Source: Scenedesmus sp. ARA3
Taxonomy: Eukaryota > Chlorophyta > Chlorophyceae > Sphaeropleales > Scenedesmaceae
Assembly: GCA_004335835.1 (NCBI GenBank)
Contig: RWJK01000928.1
Location: 1-64,000 of the forward strand
Length of the DNA: 64,000 nucleotides
Direction of reading: 5' to 3'
The notes below the pieces were generated by a model. That model was not told the DNA's origin. It did no database searches and saw only the letters and a program-made list of their open reading frames with translations. Made by a program: the position numbers and the translations under genes. Shown one piece after another: positions 47,519 through 59,405 of the stretch; the first letter of the stretch is position 1, and every line of letters starts with the position of its first letter.

Positions 47519-48793
47519 TCAATATGTGATGTGTGCCGTGTTCCAGTCATTGTCATCAGCAATCAGCGACTCCGTGTACCAAAAGCCGTCTGCAGCAGCA
47601 GCAGCAGCAGCAGCAGCATTGGTGGAGGGCCGGCAAACAAGAGCCCCAGCAACACAGGCAAAGCATGTCACAGCTGACATTGCCAGCACAGCGCCGACCT
47701 ATCTCAAGCAGTTCATCCTGCACGTGCGCTGCTGAACCCTCTTCTGAGTGACGCAACTCACAAGGTGGCTACAGCGCTATTCCTGCTAGCTAATGTGTGC
47801 TCACCGTAGCGCCCTCCCAGCCGCTGCACCATGGTGATCTCGTACACCGCCTCCTCCCTGGCATACTCCCCCACAACGTGCACCCGCGTCTTCCACACGC
47901 GCTCAGACAGCTGCAGCATGCCACGAGATTGGAAGGTAGCAAACGTGAGGGTTGCAGATGTGAACGTGTTGCCACGTACCAGCACTTTCCATGTGTTAAC
48001 TTGCAGGACACCTGAACATTGTGCTGCCACGTACCAGCACTACTGCATCCTGCATGCAGCTGCTGCTGTGCTCATGAACCTGTCTACTACTGTCCTGCAT
48101 TGTACGCTGCAACAGCTGTGCAGTCTCTACCAGCGACTTGCACACACCTTCAGGGTGCTCAGCACCTGCCAGCTCTCGTGGTTGAGCAGCGGCTTGTAGG
48201 CTGGGATGTGCATGATGCGCCTGAAGCGCTCAAACTGCCCGAGGTCAAAGCTCTTGCCAAAGTAGCGGCTGCGCTGGAACGGGTCAAAGTTGGCAAAGCG
48301 GTACATGACCTCTATTCCATGATCATAGCGCGGCTGGTCGTTGGACTGCAGCGCCTGCAAGCACGAAAACAGCGTATGACTACCATGGCAGTGTAGAGGG
48401 GGTGGACAGCACATAGATGACATGGCGCACAGGTGGCGTCTTCAGTGGTGATGCTGCTTGAGTGCAACCGCAGCTCACCTTGAGCTGAACGCTGATGGCC
48501 TCCTCTCTATCGTATTCAGCCAGAGGGCCGGCGTCAGGGCGCTTCATAGGCATTGGGATTGTGTCCCCACTGCCGAGGTGAAAGTAGTCCTGGATTGGGA
48601 ACAGTAGGTCGCTGCTGCTGTTGGCTGCATCGTCGCTAGTTGTAGCACGCACTCTGCCAATGTTTCGCTGTCGGCTCGTGGAATGCCTACTGGGTTGTGG
48701 GCAGCAGATGGTGGATTGTTGCGCAACATGCCGCGCGAACTGCTGCTTGCCACCTGCCTGAAGCGAGCTGCTCAAGTGAACAGGCGTCCACAT
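47519..48793 (-). CDS. DUF4864-like conserved plant/algal protein
   Basis: Four exons in transcript order (48793-48479, 48354-48148, 47910-47805, 47589-47519) close in phase to 232 aa. After a basic, Ser/Arg-rich leader that could be an organelle transit peptide, the conserved part reads LLFPIQDYFHLGSGDTIPMP, ALQSNDQPRYDHGIEVMYRF, FDPFQRSRYFGKSFDLGQFE, RFRRIMHIPAYKPLL, YEITMVQRLGG and DGFWYTESL. This resembles the DUF4864 fold (NTF2-like) and a plant family of unknown function; the assignment is from memory of the family pattern. No catalytic residues can be named. The gene is divergent from NDUFS8, 387 bp apart. Confidence 0.8.
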
Positions 48794-49180
48794 GTTGAAT
48801 ACTTGTATAGCTTACTTTTAGCTAGTTGCGTGTGCTGCAGCGTAAATGTTGGTGCTGGTTGATGATGCACTCACTGATGGCAACAACGCCTGTCGATAGC
48901 GAACGATCCGAGCCACACAACACGTTGAAGTGACAAAAAAATGACTTGCATTTGCCTTCTTTGGGATGCAGAGAGTGCTGAGTGAAAGCAGTAAAGCCTA
49001 GGGTGCAGGACCGAGCAGTAACACACAAGCTGAACACCGTGTACAAGGCTTACATGACGCATGAGCCTTTAATTCGGCGTATAGGCTGCAGTGCGCCGTG
49101 TAAGCTGGCTGATTGGCAACACGAGCCAGATCGCTGCAAAACTCTTACGCGTTCATACACTCGCCACAGACCGCTGCAGG
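48794..49180. promoter_or_regulatory. Divergent promoter region, DUF4864-like gene and NDUFS8
   Basis: 387 bp between start codons; no specific element recognised. Confidence 0.5.
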
Positions 49181-51506
49181 ATGACTATCCTGCAGCAGAT
49201 CGGTCAAAATGTGCTCAGCACGAGCCTGCTCCCGGCAGCTGCGTGTGCTGCACAGCAGATGGTGCCACAGTTCAGTGGACTTGGGGGAAGCCAGCAGCAG
49301 CGCAGCATGGCGCAGTTGAGCAGCTCTGACAAGTACCAGTTCACATATGGCACCAACGCGGAGCGAGGTGTGCAGCATAGCCGCGAATGGGGGCTCTGGG
49401 CTGTTCTGCTGCCAGCAGCATCAGTTCTGACACCATGCTTCTGCTGCTGCTCCCTGCAGACAAGAAGGAGCGCGACCCCACTTTCCGCAAGCAGCCAAAG
49501 GACATAGCAGCAAGTGGGTGGCTAGAACAGCAGCTGCAGCGCAGCGTGCCGTCCTGAATAGTGGTGCAGTGTCTGCACAGCTGCGCATGGTCCCATGCAG
49601 CAGCAACTGTCGACAGCATGCCCACTTTGCTGGGCCAAGGGCCTCATGCATACAGCAGCACATGCAGCTTGCTTACATGCGCTTCAGCTATCAGCGCAGC
49701 ACCACAAGCGTTAAGCAGCAGCGGATACCCACACCGTGCGTTGCTTGGAGCGAAGAGTTTCGCCAGACCAGCAGATGCTGCTCGAGCTGCAGCGTGTGTA
49801 TGCAGCTGTCCCCAAACAGCAGCTTAGACACTGTATGCTTTGCTGCTGTGCTTGCTGCTGTTATTGCTGCTGTGCTGACTGGCATGCTCATGTGTTATGC
49901 TCATGTGTCTTTTGTGCTCCTTGTCTGCTGCGTGCAGTCCTGGATGACAGCGCAAACGCGCTGTTTGTCACGGAGATTGTACGCGGCATGGCATACACAC
50001 TCAAGGCATACTTCGACCCAAAGGTCACGGTGAGTGCAGCCTATCAACAACAGGAAGTGTGCTGTCGTAGCAGCAGGCGCTAACGGGCGCTACAGCAGCT
50101 GGTGCAGCTGTGACAGCACATGAGAGCTGCATGTGCAAGGTGCAGGCCAGCAGCATGCGATGCAGCTGCAAAACTTACAGCTCGGCAGCCCTCATGCCAT
50201 GCCGGTAGCATGCAGTTTCAAGCGTTCCTGTCACCAAGCTTTGAGCAGCCGCCAGCAATTTGTTTTGTTACACATCCCGCACCCCGGCCGCGTGCCCCTG
50301 CCAGTCTTGACGCCCTCATTTTTAACCCACGTCCCCAACATAATCTCAATTCCAACCCCCCTGCCCCCGCCAGATCAACTACCCCTTTGAGAAGGGAGCC
50401 ATCAGCAACCGCTTCCGTGGCGAGCATGTGCTGCGGCGCTACCCCACCGGCGAGGAGCGGTGCATCGCGTGCAAGCTGTGCGAGGCAGTGTGCCCAGCAC
50501 AGGTGCGGCGGGGAGACGCAGCAGAAGCAGCAGCAGCAGCATGCTGAGCAGGTCACGGCTGTCTGCTTGTTGGTGCTGGGCACTTCCGGACACAATGTAG
50601 CTGGCTGGCGATGTGCTTGGCAGCAGATGGGTGCTGATGTGGGAGGGTGCCTTGCTGTCATGCTGCGGAAGCCACCACAGCTACAGCCTTCGGTGCAGCT
50701 GCTGGCATGACCCGTCTGTGACTGCCGGCGCGTACATGTGCATGCCGGTTGAGTGTGCACTTGCTCATCTGTGCTGCTGCTGCTGCTGCTGCTGCTGGCC
50801 AGGCCATCACCATCGAGGCTGAGGAGCGCGAGGACGGCAGCAGGCGCACCACCCGCTACGACATCGACATGACCAAGTGCATCTACTGCGGCTTCTGCCA
50901 GGTGAGGCAGCGGCAGCAGAACACACACACAACTGCAGGCGGTCAGCTGCGCAGTGCCTTGCTGCTGCCTGCTGCTTGGCTGCCTTGCTCGTGCAGCCAG
51001 CTTTGTTTGGACGTGCTTCACAGCGTCTGTGCGACTGCGGCAACTGCTGGTTGCACCCCCTGAGCTCCTGCTGCTGCTGCTGCTGCTGCTGCCGCTGCAG
51101 GAGGCTTGCCCCGTGGACGCCATCGTGGAGGGCCCCAACTTTGAGTTCTCCACGGAGACGCGTGAGGAGCTGCTGTACGACAAGCAGAAGCTGCTGGACA
51201 ACGGCGACAGATGGGAGACGGAGGTGAGGCCGCTGCTGCTGCTGCTGCTGCTGGTGGTGGTGGTGGTGCTGGTATGATGTGTATGTGCGGAGTTCTGCTG
51301 GCAGGCAGCGGCTGCTTGTATGGTGCTGCAGCAGTTAAGAGTTCTTGGGTGGCGGTGTTTACAGCACGAAGGTGGTGGTTGTAAGCGTCGGTTAGTTGAC
51401 AATGCTGCAGCTTCTGCTTCGCACTGTCTGGTCAGTGGCTGACTGTGATTGCTTTGTGTTGCTGCAGATTGCCACCAACCTGCGCCAGGAGGCACTTTAC
51501 AGATAA
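49181..51506 (+). CDS. NDUFS8: Mitochondrial complex I subunit NDUFS8 (TYKY, 2x[4Fe-4S])
   Basis: Seven exons (49181-49367, 49460-49513, 49938-50029, 50374-50502, 50803-50901, 51101-51223, 51468-51506) close in phase to 240 aa. The N-terminus is a mitochondrial presequence. Then come [40 protein letters not shown], the first cluster site [13 protein letters not shown], and the second [16 protein letters not shown]. The eight Cys ligate clusters N6a and N6b, which pass electrons from the peripheral arm towards ubiquinone. [19 protein letters not shown] and NLRQEALYR end the protein as in other NDUFS8. Introns 4 and 5 have (CTG)n tracts immediately before the acceptor. Exon 2 is small and its donor (GTGGGT) is the weakest junction. 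Confidence 0.95.
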
Positions 51507-54500
51507 GGCTTCTGAGCAGCAGCAGCAGAAACAGCAGCAGCAGCTGCAGCAGTGCATGGAGCTGAGTACCAGCACACCAGCCGCTGCTGTCTGCAGCGCA
51601 GTGCAGCACCAGATGTGTGTGTTGCGGCAGGCAACAGCGTGCTGAGGCTTATATAACAAAACTGGAACAGAGGAAGGAAGGAGGAGGAAGGAAGGAGGAG
51701 CTGCATGCGGAGTGCAGCCTACAGTTCAGCGGTCGCTGCGCTTGCAGGAATTGTTGCAGGCAGCGGCTTTGATGCCGGGATGTGGTGGGCAGTCTGCAGA
51801 TGCACGTGATGTGGCATGTGCGCGCATATGGGTTTGGCTCGATGCTGGATGGATGTGTGGCTTGCTTAGGCAGTTGGAAGATACTCAATTTTGCTTTTGG
51901 CACTTCACATGGTCAGTGCTTTGGATGCTTTTGGATGTGCAATGGGGTAGGCGGCCTGAAAGCCTTGCAACTTCAGTATGTGCAACGGATGCTAGGCAGC
52001 AACGTAGAGTGTATATGCACTGTTGGCGTGATGATGCACGGCTGTGTTGTGGCTGCCAGTCAGGTTGGGTGAATGCCTCAGGCTCCAGTGGAGCACAAGT
52101 GGTTGCATTACCAATGTGGTGGATGGTGGTTGGCTCACCTGTACTTTGCGAGCTTGCGACGTATTTGTAACAAGAAATGACACAGTTTGCTGTTTGTAGC
52201 AGGATGCGGATGCTGATACAATTGCCAGACTGGGACGTGTCCACAGGAACATTGCATACAATTACCATCATCATCATGTTACTCACCAAGCCATAGTAAC
52301 ATTGCATACAATTACATAACATACCCAGCCATACTGCAACACTGGTGCTTCACTGGGGAGGAGTAGTGCACAAGTCTGCAACACAAAATCAACACCACAG
52401 CCTGCTCTGTTGCAGGCGCCTGCTGCACGCAGCACAAACGCAGCACGTTCAGCAGCAGCAGCATCTTTGCCACTACCAACAGAACAGCAACCTAAGTGCT
52501 TGACTGGTTGTACGGCACTCCGTTGCACACGCACACGCACGAACAACTGCCTGATGGCCATCTTTGTCTAGGGCCGCACATGCCAGTGCTTTGCTGCGCA
52601 CAAAGGAGCTGCCTCCTCTGGACACGCGTGCATGGTGCCATTGTGAAACAATGCACCTCGCGTTCAACACGTCTTGATAGACTGCTCAGGCAGTTGGTGT
52701 GTTGCACTTTTCACAGCAAGACCACCTCCCTCGAAACAACGGGTGACCTAGTGGAAATACTACTAGCCTGCCAAGTTGCATGCAATTGACAGTACCATCT
52801 CTGACAATCACACGGGTGAACTGCCAACAGCAGTGCAGGCAGAGCCTGTTCCCATCGCATCAACCCCCCACCAAAGCATGGGCAGAGCGCCTCACCAAGA
52901 CATCACACCTCGTACAGCACTAGGTGCAACGCATGGCGAAGAGCTGTGCCGATCAACATGCCACAAACAACGTCACGCGACATGCCACTGCTCTATGGTG
53001 AGAGGTGCAGGCGCCCGCTCGCTTCAACAATCAGGCACCACCTTTCAAGGCCGCCAGCAATCAAATGCACAATCAAAGCATGCGTGATAGCTGCATGTTG
53101 TTGGTATGCCACATGTAGCGCACGCCTCCCTCCACATCCTGCCGCTACTGCCTATGCATGCTCCCCACGCAAGCACATTGATACAATACTTGAAAGAGGC
53201 AAGCACAAAAGCAATGGACGTGCCTGCTGTTGTTGGGTCCAAGTACTACCTGCAGCAAAGAATTGAGTCTCCAACACATACCTCACACCTGCACATGCCG
53301 CTGAACACCAACAACCCGCATACCCTGCTCACACTAGCACTGAAGCATGCCTGCTGCAGTAGTTGTTGATGCACACAGAGACCTCCTAGCCAGAACCACT
53401 GCCTGCAGTACCATATGAAGACATCAACCCCAGGAGCGCCAGAGCGTGGCACCCACGAAGTGATCGTGCGAGGAATGCAGCACAGGTCACAATGCAGTGT
53501 GGATGCCTGCTTGCCCAGCGCCCCAATTGGAGCAGACCAGACTGAGCGGTGTGCTGAGAGGCATATTTCAGCCACATGGAGGTTGCGTTGCTAAATCACA
53601 GATCATCGCCGCACAGCATCGCAGCTGTGCCATCCCGCCCATATGGTGTGCCTGGTTGGCCGTCAATGCAAATCCTGTGTTCCCGCCACCCTGTCCCCGC
53701 GAGAGGGACCCACAATGCTGTGCAAAGGGCACATGCAGCCTCCTTTGCCTCAACAAAGCGGATAACGGCCAATCAGACGAAACATGTTGTAATGCCTAAA
53801 ACCACTTCCAGAGACGCAAACACAGCAACAACAGCGTTATTGACAGTGACCAGGCCAGCAGACCTAAAGCGAATGACGATCCAGAGTGGCAGCTGTGATG
53901 CAGCTCGCATACCAAACACACCAGTGCTGAGCACAGCCGCAGGTGTTAGCACCCCATGCCTGCAGGGGGGCCTGCACACTAGCAACTGGCCAAAGAAGCT
54001 GCGAGGCACTAAAACAGCTCCTGGAACATGCCGGAATGTAACAGCACAACAATGCCAGCTGCAATTAGGCACTGTCTTGATGAGGCTTCAGCACTCGGCA
54101 CATCATGATGCACTTGGTGCCCTACCGGCAGGTCCACAGTTAGACAGTAGCAGTGCGCGGCTGTGGCGTCCCAACGCGAGCAGACGTCCTTGCACTGCTG
54201 AACTCGTGTGCTTTCATCAACATTCCGCCGCAGTCACCACAAGGGAACAGCTGCACCACACATCGTGGCTGATCTGCAATATGAGCTGGCTGCAGCTGAT
54301 CCACATGCAACAGGCACCATACAAAATCACCGCCTAATCCCAAGTGCCCAGGCCTGTCCTCTGCCAGACTGCGACAGCCAACATGAGGCGATCTCTGTAA
54401 TATGTTGTGCACACAAAGCTGCTGAGCCAAGCAATGAATGCAAAAATGACACGATAGTGCCTGCCACAAAGTGTATACACCCTTGAAATGGCAACAGCAG

Positions 54501-54661
54501 CGCCGCACCACTGACACAGCAGCAGCAGCAGCAGCGCTGCACCAAGCAAAAGGGAGCTGACTATACTTCAACACTGTACTTCCACCAGCGCTGGTGCCGA
54601 CAGCAAAACGCAGTCACAGCGTGCTGCGGCCACACATACCAGCGAGTCCCGGAAGCCTGCC
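51507..54661. other. Convergent intergenic region
   Basis: About 3.1 kb. It has a GGAAGGA-rich patch (51670-51705), TGTAA at about 52166, a short direct repeat of GTAACATTGCATACAATTAC (about 52248 and 52297), and possible minus-strand membrane-protein exons listed separately. Nothing else is recognisable. Confidence 0.4.
53773..53990 (-). CDS. Possible exon of an unidentified membrane protein
   Basis: Minus-strand open segment with hydrophobic stretches (LTPAAVLSTGVFGMRAASQL, PLWIVIRFR, VTVNNAVVAVFASLEVVLG) and a potential CTGCAG acceptor. The pattern suggests two or three membrane helices of a transporter-like protein. Flanking frames at 53.2-53.6 kb have similar character. I could not assemble a phase-consistent gene. 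Confidence 0.22.
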
Positions 54662-56337
54662 TCAATGCTCCAACCGTGCAGCGACAGCAGCGGCATCAGC
54701 ACGCTGGCGCTTTGCATCGCATATGACGTTGAGTCCTGCACCCTCCAGTTTGTCCACCACCTGCAGCGTCTGCTCAAGTGGGGGTGTGTTCACGCCCTCC
54801 AGAGGGTACTGCAGGCCCAGCTCGTGCCACTTGTTCACGCCGAGTTTGTGGTATGGCAGCAGCTCCACACCCTGCAGTGTCGGCTGCTGCTGGCAGAAGT
54901 CAACCAGCATGTCGATGCCCTTTGCGTCATCAGTGTAACCTGGGATCAGCACGTAGCGCAGCCAAAAGGGAATGCCCTGCTCCTTGAGCTCAGCTGCAAA
55001 GCGCAGAGCGCCCAGCTGCCGCAGGCCAGACAGGCCTGTGTACTTCTCTGGGTCCAGGTGCTTGATGCAGAACAGCGCCATGTCCGTGTGTGGCAGCACC
55101 TTGTCCCCTGCAGGACAGAAGCAGATAAGACAAACCAGTGAGAACACCAAACTGATGCACAAGGAAGCCACTGCTGCCCCTCACAATGTACGGCTCCCAT
55201 CACCAAGGTTCCCATCACCAAGGAGAGCTGCTTAACACTACTCTGGTAACCGTGCACGCTGCATACGTTTCAGTGCTCCTGCTGCTGCCGTGCACGCGAT
55301 GCGCAGCTACTCACAGTGGTGGTGCTTGGTGCCCTGACCAGTGGTGTCGAGGCATGTGGTCAGGCCCAGAGCATGAGCCTCCTGGAAGACTGCTGCTGTG
55401 AAGTCCGGCTGCAGCAGCGCCTCACCGCCACTGCATGTGACACCGCCGCCGCCTGGCCGCAGGTACGGCGCAACACTGCGGAGCTGAGCAGCAATGTCCT
55501 TGCTGCTGGCCTCTTCGCCGCCACTGCTGTTCCATGTGTCAGGGTTGCTGCAGAACTTGCAGCGCATAGCACACCCCTGCAGCACAAATAAAACCCACGC
55601 TGTGAGTGAGGAGCCCAGCAACCTTGGCTCTGGCAACATATGCTGGCGTTCATGCGACCATCAAGCTGCGGCGCCGGCACTGCATGTGCTAATCAGCTGG
55701 AAACTGTGCACTTGCTGAATCCAGAGCAGTGCCGACGACCTATCGCTGAATTATAACCTCCAGACATTCATGCAGCAGCCGATGGTATGTGAGTAGGCTG
55801 CGCAACTGCAGCTCACCTGTGTGAATACAATAAACCTGACGCCTGGACCATCAACAGCCGAGAACGACTCAGTGCTGTGAATCCGACCCACCACCTCCGG
55901 GATGAGGGCAGGTTTGTCTGTAAAAAAGAAGAAAGAGCAAGGCACAGTGGGTCAACAGCAGCCTGATGACACATGCAGGAACGAACGCCGGTCATCCTTA
56001 GCAGCATGCATATCTCCCACGCACGATAATATGTTTCACAGCAAGACAACGTCGTGGCATGACAGCTGGTGAGCCTCCGACATCAAGCAATCCGCAGGAC
56101 AACTCAGCACCCCGCCAACTTTCAGGTCTTACCGTCAGAGCCCTCATCTTTCTCAGCGTAAGCCACCTGCCCGTAAAGCCTTTGTTGCTGAGTTTCCTTT
56201 GGCTGGTTGCATGCTGCCCTAAAGCCACTGGCTGCTGCCGCGCTGCCAAGCTTCCTCAGTAGCTGGCAAGCACCTGCCGCAAGCAGCTGTGATGCGCCGC
56301 TCGAGGCTAACAAGCCTCCTGCTGCTGACAGAATCAT
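54662..56337 (-). CDS. PFLA: Pyruvate formate-lyase activating enzyme (radical SAM)
   Basis: Four exons in transcript order (56337-56133, 55917-55817, 55576-55315, 55107-54662) close in phase to 337 aa. The first 50 residues (Ala/Ser-rich, [17 protein letters not shown]) look like an organelle-targeting peptide. The core has [20 protein letters not shown], the radical-SAM cluster motif [15 protein letters not shown] (CX3CX2C), [57 protein letters not shown] and [13 protein letters not shown]. This is the full PFL-AE pattern. It makes the 5'-deoxyadenosyl radical that installs the glycyl radical on PFL, enabling formate fermentation in anoxia, as in Chlamydomonas. No PFL gene lies in this window. 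Confidence 0.95.
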
Positions 56338-56963
56338 TTTGGTGTCAACTGAAGGACTAGGCCACGAAGCAAGACGCCCGTAGCACGTTGTTTGACCTGA
56401 CGCGCGTGGCGTTCGTGAGTGACTTTGAGGCACTAGATTATCTTTTAGGTGCAGATTCTGATTTATAAAAGGCAAGCAAGCAACTTTTGGGGGACACAAA
56501 AAGTGCTCGTGTGGTCTAGGAACTTGTGCGTCGTTAAATGGTAAACGTTGAATGTGTAAGCGTTGTAAATCGTGTTGGCGGAAGGCGGAGGGGGCAGTAT
56601 ATGAAGACGTGCCCCATAGAGCCCCGTAACAAGGACACAAGCCCTCGTCACCTTCCTTGATTTCAAAGGCGACGCGCTATATCTGAAGCAAATGCAGTTA
56701 CGTTTAAAACGCTCACCATTAGGCTGAGTTTCTGGGATGCGGTGGACCCACCTGACAATTGACCTTCCATGATGACGTGCCGGGTTTCCTGTGCAGCCAG
56801 CCAGCACCCTCCGGGGGCACCACCTGCCAGACACCAGCGCCAGCAACGCCAAATTGTGCAATAAGTATTCTCTATCATTTACAAGCCAATGAACACAGCA
56901 TTGGCCCCATGCACAGCCAATACAAACAACTGCATGACTCATGCCCGATTGCTCTGGCTATTG
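56338..56963. other. Intergenic spacer between PFLA and the GH88 gene
   Basis: It holds the PFLA promoter and the GH88 3' end. TTACA at 56879-56883 (TGTAA on the gene strand) lies about 80 bp after the GH88 stop. Confidence 0.5.
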
Positions 56964-58960
56964 TCAGTTGCTGCCACCACCATGCATCTGCATGCACGCA
57001 TCCATGTGCGTACACTTGTGCAGCGCTGACAGAAAGTAATAATCTCCTGAAATAAGCCCAACATTCACATGGTGCCGCAGCGGGAAGCCGCCAGTAGCAT
57101 GCTTCAGCAGCGCAGAAAACTTCACATCTTCCGGCCCGCCTGCCAGGTACTTTGGAGACGCCAGCGCCCGCAGCGTAGCAACCGCCGCTTGCAGATACTT
57201 CTGTGCGCAGCCGTCAGCACCCCCACCATGCTGCCGCATGTGCTCCTCTGCTAGATGCAGCATGCCCAGCGCTGCCACGCCTGCGGCACTGGTGTCACGC
57301 GGCCCATCCAAATCACCATACCACGGAGCATCAAAGTCCCACTGCGGCACAAAGCCATCATTCTCAGGCGCTGCTGCAGTGCGGCCACTGTTTTGACCTG
57401 ACATTCGGCGCAGGTATGTGTCTGTAAGCTTGCTGGCCACATCCCCAAACTCTTTCTCTCCTGTGGCACTGTACAGCATGGCAAACCCTGCCATGGCCCA
57501 AGCCTGCCCTCGGGCCCAAGTGCTGTTGTCAGCGTGGCCCTGGTATGTGTAGCGCTTGTTGATGGAGCCTGGTACACAGGTCAAATGCAGACAGACAGCA
57601 GGGATGCAGACGCTCAGAGCTGCTGGCATCACAGAAATATGGACGACTTGGAACTCTCTGCTGCAGCAGCTGCAGCTCATGAGCTCTCACACCAAGTGAA
57701 CATCATGATGAGTCGCCATGAGCAGCCATAATCTTCAGCCGAGCTTACCACACTCCATGCCTCTGCAGGCATTGCCAACATCTGAAGTGCAGGACGCAAC
57801 TGTACAGCAACAGACCTCTCGCTGCTTGCACATGCAACTGTTTCTCCTTCTGCCTCAACCCCATCAGCCTCGACCTGGCACTAAACACTTTCAACTGTTT
57901 TATTTTTGCCATGGGAAGCAAAAGTCTAATGGCTCACCACCCACATGCAACTGTCCCACTCACCTGTGTTGGGGTTGTACTCCACTATGTGGAAGGTGGT
58001 GCCATCTGGCCGCACATGGTTCCTCGCAACTTGCCGCGCGTGCTCCTTTGCCATACCCATCCAAGTAGCGGCAGGGTCAGCGTCCATGCGCAAGTCCCTA
58101 GCAGGGCTCTCAACGTGCTGCGCCCCCCACACCAGCATCTGGATGTTGATCATGAAGTCTGTGGCGTGTGGTGTGGTGTGCAGTTGAGTGTGTCAGTGGC
58201 GCCGGGCAAGAGGCAACGTGTCGGGTAGGCAGGCAGGCTAGCTGTGGCAGACGCAGAGGGGCTAGCATGTACTTGCAGGCGTAGGACAAGTCTCAGCAGT
58301 TGAGCCTTACGTGGCTTTTTTGAGCACACAAAATGCACCAACATGACAGACGGTGTGCACCCCACACTAGCATCTGGATATTGATCATAAAGTCTGCGCG
58401 TTTAGTATTGACAGAGAAGTTGCATTTGGATGTCAGCGTGTGAGCGAAGTGGTTGGTGATTGATGATCCGATGTGGTGTGTATTGGGGTGTGTCAGTGGC
58501 GCGCAGGGAGCTGGCAGGAGGCGATTTGTGAGTCAGGCAGGCTGGCTGTGGCAGACACAGTGGGGCTAGCATGTACGTACAGGCGCGGGAAACGCCTTCA
58601 GCATTTGAAACAAACGGTTGTATACAAATGCACAGCGGTTTGTCTCTGCAGCAGTTGGTTTTCATGTGGCTTCTTCTTTGAGCGCACAGCATGCACCAAC
58701 ATAACCGACGGTGTGCATGCGCAATCCATGTGGCATACAAGGCTGGGTGAGCTTGGTGTTGCAGGAGACTCCTTGTTTAAAGACATGGAGCTTCTTACAC
58801 GCATGTTCACTGAAGTCAACCGCGTTGATTCATATGCTTGCGCACCTATGATGACGATCTGCTGGTACATGTCAGTGGAGGCAGGCGTCTTCCAGCCCTC
58901 AAACGTCCTCAGGCTCCGCGTGGCAGGCACGTACGCCCACGACAGCGCCTGCAAGCGTGC

Positions 58961-59014
<54 letters not shown>

Positions 59015-59328
59015 GCGGCGGCGGTGGCGGCGGCGGTTAACGCTGGTACACAGCATATCGCCCAGACTGATCACTGCACCAGGTAGCTAATCCACACACA
59101 ACACAAGCGGCCGCTACCAGCGCAGCAGCGGCTGCAGTGCGGCACTCAGAAGGTCAAAACAACTGCAGGCAGGTGCTCAGTTTGTTTGCTTGCTTGCTTG
59201 CTTGCTGGCTTGCTTGCTTGCTGGCTGGCTGGCTGGCTTGCTTGCTTGCTGGCTTGCTTGCTGGCTGGCTTGCTTGCTTGCTTGCTGGCTTGCTTGCTTG
59301 CTTGCTTGCTTGCTCGCTTGCTCGCTTA

Positions 59329-59364
<36 letters not shown>

Positions 59365-59367
59365 GTC

Positions 59368-59405
<38 letters not shown>

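Noticed and set aside
50218..51609. A 463-codon minus-strand frame opposite NDUFS8
   Set aside because: It crosses seven well-supported exons and introns of NDUFS8, so it can only be fortuitous.
59182..59400. Long plus-strand frames of Leu/Ala/Cys/Trp over the tetranucleotide array
   Set aside because: A tetranucleotide repeat is open in all frames by construction, so this is not coding evidence.
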